A stretch of DNA of 64,000 bases, from NCBI RefSeq assembly GCF_002250835.2, contig NZ_NOJY02000001.1, positions 124,001-188,000 of the forward strand. The letters are read 5' to 3'. The stretch's first letter is position 1. Every line of letters starts with the position of its first letter. The notes below the pieces were generated by a model, which ran no database searches, was not told the DNA's origin, and was given only the letters and a program-made list of their open reading frames with translations. Below, piece after piece: positions 60,621-64,000 of the stretch. The DNA comes from Romboutsia weinsteinii (GTDB taxonomy: Bacteria; Bacillota; Clostridia; Peptostreptococcales; Peptostreptococcaceae). The translations under genes and the position numbers were made by a program.

Positions 60621-60776
60621 ATGAGTAATAGAAAGAAACACAAAAAAAGAAAGCCCTCTAATAGTAGATTAAAATTGGCACTTTTAATCACTATAGGAGC
60701 TATCTTACATAACTTAATCAATCTACTTATCAAGATATTAGAAGTCATAGAGAAGTTAGTTGAAAAGTTACTTTAA
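60621..60776 (+). CDS. Small basic single-span membrane protein
   Basis: This 51-residue protein has a very basic N-terminus (SNRKKHKKRKPSNSRLK) followed by a hydrophobic helix (about 18-40) and an amphipathic end. It would insert with the basic end in the cytoplasm. AGAAAGGAGTTG precedes ATG 60621. It is driven by the promoter with the palindromic operator, so it is tightly regulated. The design resembles small type I toxins or holin-like proteins, but this is only a resemblance. Confidence 0.6.
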   Translation: MSNRKKHKKRKPSNSRLKLALLITIGAILHNLINLLIKILEVIEKLVEKLL

Positions 60777-60784
60777 AACTAAAT

Positions 60785-60814
60785 CCTAGAAGATATATTC
60801 TTCTAGGTGTGTTT
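60785..60814 (+). terminator. Intrinsic terminator after the small membrane protein
   Basis: CCTAGAAGA and TCTTCTAGG form a perfect 9-bp stem with TATAT loop, followed by a T-rich TGTGTTTCTT. Confidence 0.8.
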
Positions 60815-60836
60815 CTTAATATTATATCATAAAACT

Positions 60837-60932
60837 ATGAATTATAAACAGATGTTAAGTAAATCAATTAAAGTATTGATAATATTAATCATATTAAATC
60901 TAGTACTAGATATAGTGTTAAAGCTAATTTAA
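60837..60932 (+). CDS. Possible 31-residue hydrophobic peptide
   Basis: A short frame encodes a mostly hydrophobic peptide (begins MNYKQMLSKSIKVLIILIILN) that could form one membrane helix. There is no convincing ribosome binding site before ATG 60837, so it may not be translated. It resembles hydrophobic type I toxin peptides in size and composition. Support is weak. Confidence 0.25.
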   Translation: MNYKQMLSKSIKVLIILIILNLVLDIVLKLI

Positions 60933-60946
60933 AGGTAGGTGATAGT

Positions 60947-61144
60947 ATGAAAAATCCATTTGAGGGATTATATAGTTTTGCAGATGCTACCAAACTATGG
61001 AATTTAAAAGATAGTACTTTAAGAAAAGCTGTTGCTACAGGAAAGCTTGTAGAAGGTGTAGATTGTAAAAAATTTGGTGTAGCTTGGATAGTTACACAAG
61101 ATGCAATGATTAGAGAATATGGAGAGATAAAAGAAAGTAATTAG
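60947..61144 (+). CDS. Helix-turn-helix protein (HTH_59 type)
   Basis: This 65-residue protein has the sequence pattern of a small helix-turn-helix family common in clostridial mobile elements: YSFADATKLWNLKDSTLRKAVATGKLVEGVDCKKFGVAWIVTQDAMIREYG. The tryptophan, STLRKAV recognition helix and WIVTQDAM end are conserved. It likely binds DNA as a regulator or excisionase-like factor. AAAGGTAGGTGATAGT precedes ATG 60947. Confidence 0.75.
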   Translation: MKNPFEGLYSFADATKLWNLKDSTLRKAVATGKLVEGVDCKKFGVAWIVTQDAMIREYGEIKESN

Positions 61145-61167
61145 ACAATAAAAAAGAACCATACCCA

Positions 61168-61219
61168 ATAGATTGGAATACAGTTCACTAGACAAGAAAT
61201 AGTATACCATCTATTGGAA
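61168..61219 (+). repeat. Inverted repeat downstream of the HTH gene
   Basis: CCAATAGAT (61168-61176) and ATCTATTGG (61211-61219) are perfect arms across 34 bases and lie between two genes. It could be a weak terminator or a regulatory element for the downstream membrane protein. Confidence 0.4.
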
Positions 61220-61245
61220 TAAAAAACAATAGGAGGACATATAGA

Positions 61246-61479
61246 ATGACATACATAAAGGCGAAGTTAAAAAGGTTTAATAGAGAATTTAACAAGGAGG
61301 AAAAACAGGTGATAATACTTGGAAGTTTGGTAACTATATTAGCTACAGTTATGGGATTAGGTATTTTATTAATGATAGCAAAAAAGATATTTGATTTGTA
61401 TATAGACCTAACAGCACCACATTTTATAAAAGCAATGAATAATATAATTGGGTTCTTTTTTGAAGGCTGGACATTATAA
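61246..61479 (+). CDS. Small membrane protein
   Basis: This 77-residue protein has a basic N-terminus, one clear membrane helix (about 21-45: VIILGSLVTILATVMGLGILLMIA) and an aromatic amphipathic end. AATAGGAGGACATATAG precedes ATG 61246. It precedes the acidic protein gene by 15 bases and is likely co-transcribed. Function unknown. Confidence 0.6.
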   Translation: MTYIKAKLKRFNREFNKEEKQVIILGSLVTILATVMGLGILLMIAKKIFDLYIDLTAPHFIKAMNNIIGFFFEGWTL

Positions 61480-61494
61480 TAAATGGAGGAAAAG

Positions 61495-61914
61495 ATGGAA
61501 AATACAATAAGAAAAATAAGAGAAGATATAGTGAATAGTTGGGAAGTTAATATAAATGATATTTGTGAAGATTATGATGATGTCATAGATTTAATTGGTG
61601 AATATCATATGGAAATAAGTGAATTATATAAAAATTATGATAGATATGTATGTTGTGTAGTAAATCAAGAATATGAAGTGATGGATGAAGAACTTTTAAT
61701 GAATATTCATAAAGAATATTCATCAAAAGTTAATAAAAAATATAATGTAGATGTTGATATTGACTCAATAGCAATTGAAACATATTTTATAGCAATATTT
61801 GATGATGCTATGTATCAATTTATAAACAAAGACAATCAAATTAGTATAGAGCAAATAATGAATGAAATTGATTTTTGGACAAAAGAATTAGATGATTATA
61901 TGATTGAATATTAA
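61495..61914 (+). CDS. Hypothetical acidic protein
   Basis: This 139-residue protein is strongly acidic and predicted helical. It is not recognised. Repeated Glu/Asp/Tyr pairs (DICEDYDDVIDLIGEYHMEISELYKNYDRY) might point to a DNA-mimic or antidefence role, but that is speculation. I set the start at ATG 61495, directly after the ribosome binding site GGAGGAAAAG; the frame begins at 61483. The terminator after it shares a 17-base sequence with the one at 60501. Confidence 0.6.
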   Translation: MENTIRKIREDIVNSWEVNINDICEDYDDVIDLIGEYHMEISELYKNYDRYVCCVVNQEYEVMDEELLMNIHKEYSSKVNKKYNVDVDIDSIAIETYFIAIFDDAMYQFINKDNQISIEQIMNEIDFWTKELDDYMIEY

Positions 61915-61922
61915 TATTCAAA

Positions 61923-61952
61923 ATAGAGCAGGTGTAAAAACCTGCTTTTTAT
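61923..61952 (+). terminator. Intrinsic terminator after the acidic protein
   Basis: AGCAGGT and ACCTGCT form a perfect 7-bp stem around GTAAAA, followed by TTTTATAA. Confidence 0.85.
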
Positions 61953-62190
61953 AATTTATAGAATAAATAGATTAAATTATTTAAAAATCAAAGCATTTAA
62001 ATCAATTTAGAGCCTTTAAAAATACATTCATAATACTAAATATCCTATTTAAATCTTTATAAAAAATAAAATATTAAATTATTTTTACATTCCATAATTT
62101 TTTTGCAAATAGTTACTTATAAGGTTAAAAGAACCTTAAAAAATTTAACTATAACGTGGCTACAAAGCTACTAAATAACAAGGAGATTAT

Positions 62191-63294
62191 ATGAATATAA
62201 GATTAGAATTAAATGTACCATACACAGGAAAAGAATTTTTTGAAGGTGTAATAAATGAACAGCCAGCTAAAAGTCCAAATTCAAAGCAAAGACAAAAAAA
62301 TCTAGCAAGTGAAATATGTAGTTATTATACAATAGGAAGAGGAAGAGGAATGAAATATATAATAACAGAAATATATTCACAGCGAAAAATTGAATTAAAT
62401 GGAAAATATGCTGAAAATATGAAAACTGTATTAATATATCTATTACAAAATAATAATAGAAATATTGTCGCACCAAAAAGCATTTTAATGACTAACTGTG
62501 GATTTGTAAATAATAAATATTTAGATGCTAAAAGATATAATAAAAAAACAGCAGAAGATAATCAAGTAATGTTATCGAGTACTGTATTGTTTTTAGAGAA
62601 TGTAGATAATTTAATAGGGCAGGCTGTAAAAAGAAATATAATGTATTTAGTAGATGCAAGTTACATAATATCAAGAATTAAAAAAAGATGTAGATTTACT
62701 ATAAAAGAAACAAACTTAGATAAGAATGGAAATGTAATATATATAAATGGAAAACCAGATATTCAAACAAGAAATATGTATATGTTAATGAATGAAGAAC
62801 AAGAAGAATTTACAAGTGGAGCTATAAGGTATGCATTGAATGAATGTGGATTTAATACTCAAAAAGATGTATATAAAGCAGGTAAAAAAGAAAAAGAAAT
62901 ATTTTATAATAAAGTATATGAAAATATACAAAATAGGCTTGTAAATGACTTTACAAAATCGGTAATTGAAAGCAATGATAATTGGATACACAATAATGAT
63001 AAAATACCAGAAATAAAATTTGATTATTTTTATGAGGTATATGATATAAAGGCAAATGAATATATATATGATTTTAAAATAACTAAAGAAGAATTTACAA
63101 ATGCTTTAAATAGTATAAATGAAATATCAAAACAATCAATTTTAGATAGTATAAATAATGAAAAAACATTACCTAAAAAAGAAAATGATATATTAAAATT
63201 AAATGAACGCTATAAAGAGGATAATACATTGACCAGATTTAATGAAGATGTAGAAATACTTGTTCATAGATTAATAGATATAAATTTAATTTAA
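62191..63294 (+). CDS. Hypothetical protein, possible replication protein
   Basis: This 367-residue protein is not firmly recognised. Its N-terminus holds a pattern seen in Firmicutes phage/plasmid replication-associated proteins: a short helix region (RQKNLASEICSYYTIGRGRGMKYIITEIYSQRK) where a hydrophobic KYIITEIY strand follows a basic turn, as in a winged helix. The rest is charged, helical and Asn/Lys-rich. ACAAGGAGATTAT precedes ATG 62191. The 270-base AT-rich region upstream, with small hairpins, could hold an origin. A large structured non-coding region follows. Confidence 0.5.
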   Translation: MNIRLELNVPYTGKEFFEGVINEQPAKSPNSKQRQKNLASEICSYYTIGRGRGMKYIITEIYSQRKIELNGKYAENMKTVLIYLLQNNNRNIVAPKSILMTNCGFVNNKYLDAKRYNKKTAEDNQVMLSSTVLFLENVDNLIGQAVKRNIMYLVDASYIISRIKKRCRFTIKETNLDKNGNVIYINGKPDIQTRNMYMLMNEEQEEFTSGAIRYALNECGFNTQKDVYKAGKKEKEIFYNKVYENIQNRLVNDFTKSVIESNDNWIHNNDKIPEIKFDYFYEVYDIKANEYIYDFKITKEEFTNALNSINEISKQSILDSINNEKTLPKKENDILKLNERYKEDNTLTRFNEDVEILVHRLIDINLI

Positions 63295-63312
63295 AGAATA
63301 AATAAGTAATAT

Positions 63313-63376
63313 AATTAACATCCACTTTCTGATATATAGTAATAATAATATATATTTCAGTAAATGGATGTTAATT
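63313..63376. repeat. Large inverted repeat after the possible replication gene
   Basis: AATTAACATCCA (63313-63324) and TGGATGTTAATT (63365-63376) are perfect 12-bp arms; the inner parts (CTGATATATA / TATATATTTCAG) extend the pairing with a 2-base bulge. No T-run follows. It may be a terminator variant, a processing site or an origin-like cruciform. Confidence 0.55.
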
Positions 63377-63385
63377 ATTATATAA

Positions 63386-63447
63386 ACATCCTCCGAAAAC
63401 AGCTTGCTGTTTGAGGAAAGTCACAGCTTTAGCTGTGGCTATTTTTT
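63386..63447 (+). terminator. Tandem hairpins ending in an intrinsic terminator
   Basis: AAACAG-CTTG-CTGTTT, extended by TCCTC/GAGGA across a 3-base bulge, is followed by CACAGC-TTTA-GCTGTG and a seven-T run. The second hairpin is a clear terminator; both may instead be part of the large RNA that follows. Confidence 0.7.
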
Positions 63448-63477
63448 TATAAAGAATAATAAATTATATAGTGACTC

Positions 63478-63938
63478 ATTGGATTTGCTACGCAAATCCA
63501 ATTCGTTCTGTTTTTGGATAGATATTCTAATTAATAATAGATTATCATACCTACTAAAATATGATGTTTTATCATATTTATATACAAAAGAATAGTAAGG
63601 TTTAAATCTTATTATTCTACTCAATTATATAGAGGACAACTATATGTTCTCTATACTCCTTGTGACCTTTAGGTATTAGTATTGGTGCAAATCCAATAGG
63701 TTGCATAATTTTAAAAGAAAGTTTATTTTATTGGGTATGCTCACCCAATTTTGAATTTTTCTCTTTTAAAAATTTCATTAGGTATAGTTATTACTATGCC
63801 TACTCCTATGTGGTTTCTAGGTGTTTATGTGATTGCGAATATCATAGACCACAAAACTTTAGTGAAGTTACCAAATTGATGGAAGTGCTGTATTCCATTG
63901 AGTTTTATATAGTTCTCAACAAAAACTATATATTTTTT
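63478..63938 (+). ncRNA. Candidate large structured non-coding RNA
   Basis: This roughly 460-base stretch has no credible gene but is packed with perfect or near-perfect hairpins: 63478-63502, 63557-63579, 63628-63655, 63681-63697, a two-tier stem 63709-63771 enclosing 63730-63749, 63780-63801, 63809-63853, 63879-63898, and a terminator hairpin at 63906-63938. The only frames are short and lack ribosome binding sites. This density and the closing terminator indicate a structured RNA of the large-ornate kind (GOLLD and ROOL RNAs occur in Firmicutes phages and plasmids). I cannot assign a family from sequence inspection. Confidence 0.6.
63906..63938 (+). terminator. Intrinsic terminator closing the structured RNA
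   Basis: TATATAGTT and AACTATATA form a perfect 9-bp stem followed by TTTTTT. The next gene starts 20 bases later. Confidence 0.85.
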
Positions 63939-63957
63939 GACACAAGAGGTGTTATAA

Positions 63958-64000
63958 ATGAAATATGATGATTTCAAAAGTATATTAATAAAAGAATTAA
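63958..64000 (+). CDS. Start of an unidentified gene (truncated by window end)
   Basis: ATG 63958 with AGAGGTG upstream opens a frame (MKYDDFKSILIKEL) that runs off the window. Too little is visible to identify it. Confidence 0.5.
   Translation, partial: MKYDDFKSILIKEL

Larger units (their letters stand above)
56885..64000. mobile_element. Left part of an integrated plasmid/phage-like element
   Basis: From the break in the catalase gene to the end of the window gene content changes: many small unrecognised genes, two ribbon-helix-helix proteins, small membrane proteins, an HTH_59-type protein, an endonuclease-like protein, a possible replication protein and large structured RNAs, all on the plus strand. 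No integrase or transposase is visible, so it would have to be at the right end, outside the window. The left boundary is inferred from the end of catalase homology. It may be a prophage, integrated plasmid or integrative element. Confidence 0.6.

Noticed and set aside
63418-63502. IS200/IS605 end hairpins or TnpB guide RNA (hairpin with TTTA loop)
   Set aside because: The CACAGC-TTTA-GCTGTG hairpin is followed by a T-run as in a terminator, and no tnpA or tnpB gene is in the window.
63404-63624. Short frames of 61-63 codons on both strands in the structured region
   Set aside because: They overlap perfect hairpins and a terminator, lack ribosome binding sites and have unconvincing composition.

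Overview
The window looks like a chromosomal segment of a low-GC, spore-forming Gram-positive anaerobe, most likely Peptostreptococcaceae (Clostridioides/Romboutsia/Paraclostridium type). The reasons are very high A+T, strong AGGAGG-type ribosome binding sites with many TTG/GTG starts, the sporulation genes yqfC and yqfD and a cotJC-type coat catalase, and the Firmicutes order dnaK-dnaJ ... prmA-rsmE-mtaB-HIT-rpsU-yqeY ... yqfC-yqfD-phoH-ybeY-dgkA-era ... recO ... glyQS-ccpN-yqfL-ppdK. The genus is inferred, not proven.

Region 1 (1-1847) is the end of a heat-shock operon: the 3' part of dnaK, then dnaJ and a terminator.

Region 2 (about 1850-29306) is a catabolic island between dnaJ and prmA that appears to encode capture and breakdown of high-mannose N-glycans. 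A secreted GH85 endo-beta-N-acetylglucosaminidase would release the glycan. A YesMN-type two-component system and an LplB/YtcP-type ABC importer (no ATPase gene here) would sense and import it. Two cytoplasmic GH38 alpha-mannosidases, a GH125 alpha-1,6-mannosidase, a GH1 beta-glycosidase and a GH31 alpha-glucosidase would dismantle it, and two ROK kinases would phosphorylate sugars. A GntR-LacI hybrid regulator sits divergent to an MFS transporter. Two cre-like CcpA sites overlap promoters, one inside a perfect consensus promoter.

Region 3 (29496-55675) is core genome: translation and RNA modification genes, TspO, long HPF, sporulation proteins YqfC/YqfD, PhoH, YbeY, a DgkA-PAP2 fusion, Era, MgtE, YqzL, RecO, GlyQS, CcpN-like regulator, PPDK regulatory protein, PPDK, a zinc-ribbon protein, topoisomerase III and dUTPase. 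A few unrecognised genes are interspersed. A shared 15-bp sequence lies in opposite orientation upstream of ccpN and upstream of ppdK.

Region 4 (about 56885-64000) looks like the left part of an integrated plasmid- or phage-like element. At its edge lies the C-terminal half of a CotJC-type manganese catalase gene on the minus strand; the N-terminal half is absent from the window. The element carries a structured RNA resembling group II intron domains I-III, two ribbon-helix-helix proteins, a restriction-endonuclease-like protein with an N-terminal HSDR_N-type domain, small membrane and helix-turn-helix proteins, a promoter with a palindromic operator in its spacer, a possible replication protein, and a roughly 340-560 nt non-coding region packed with perfect hairpins and ending in a terminator. 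The last gene runs off the window. No tRNA, rRNA, CRISPR array or transposase gene was seen.
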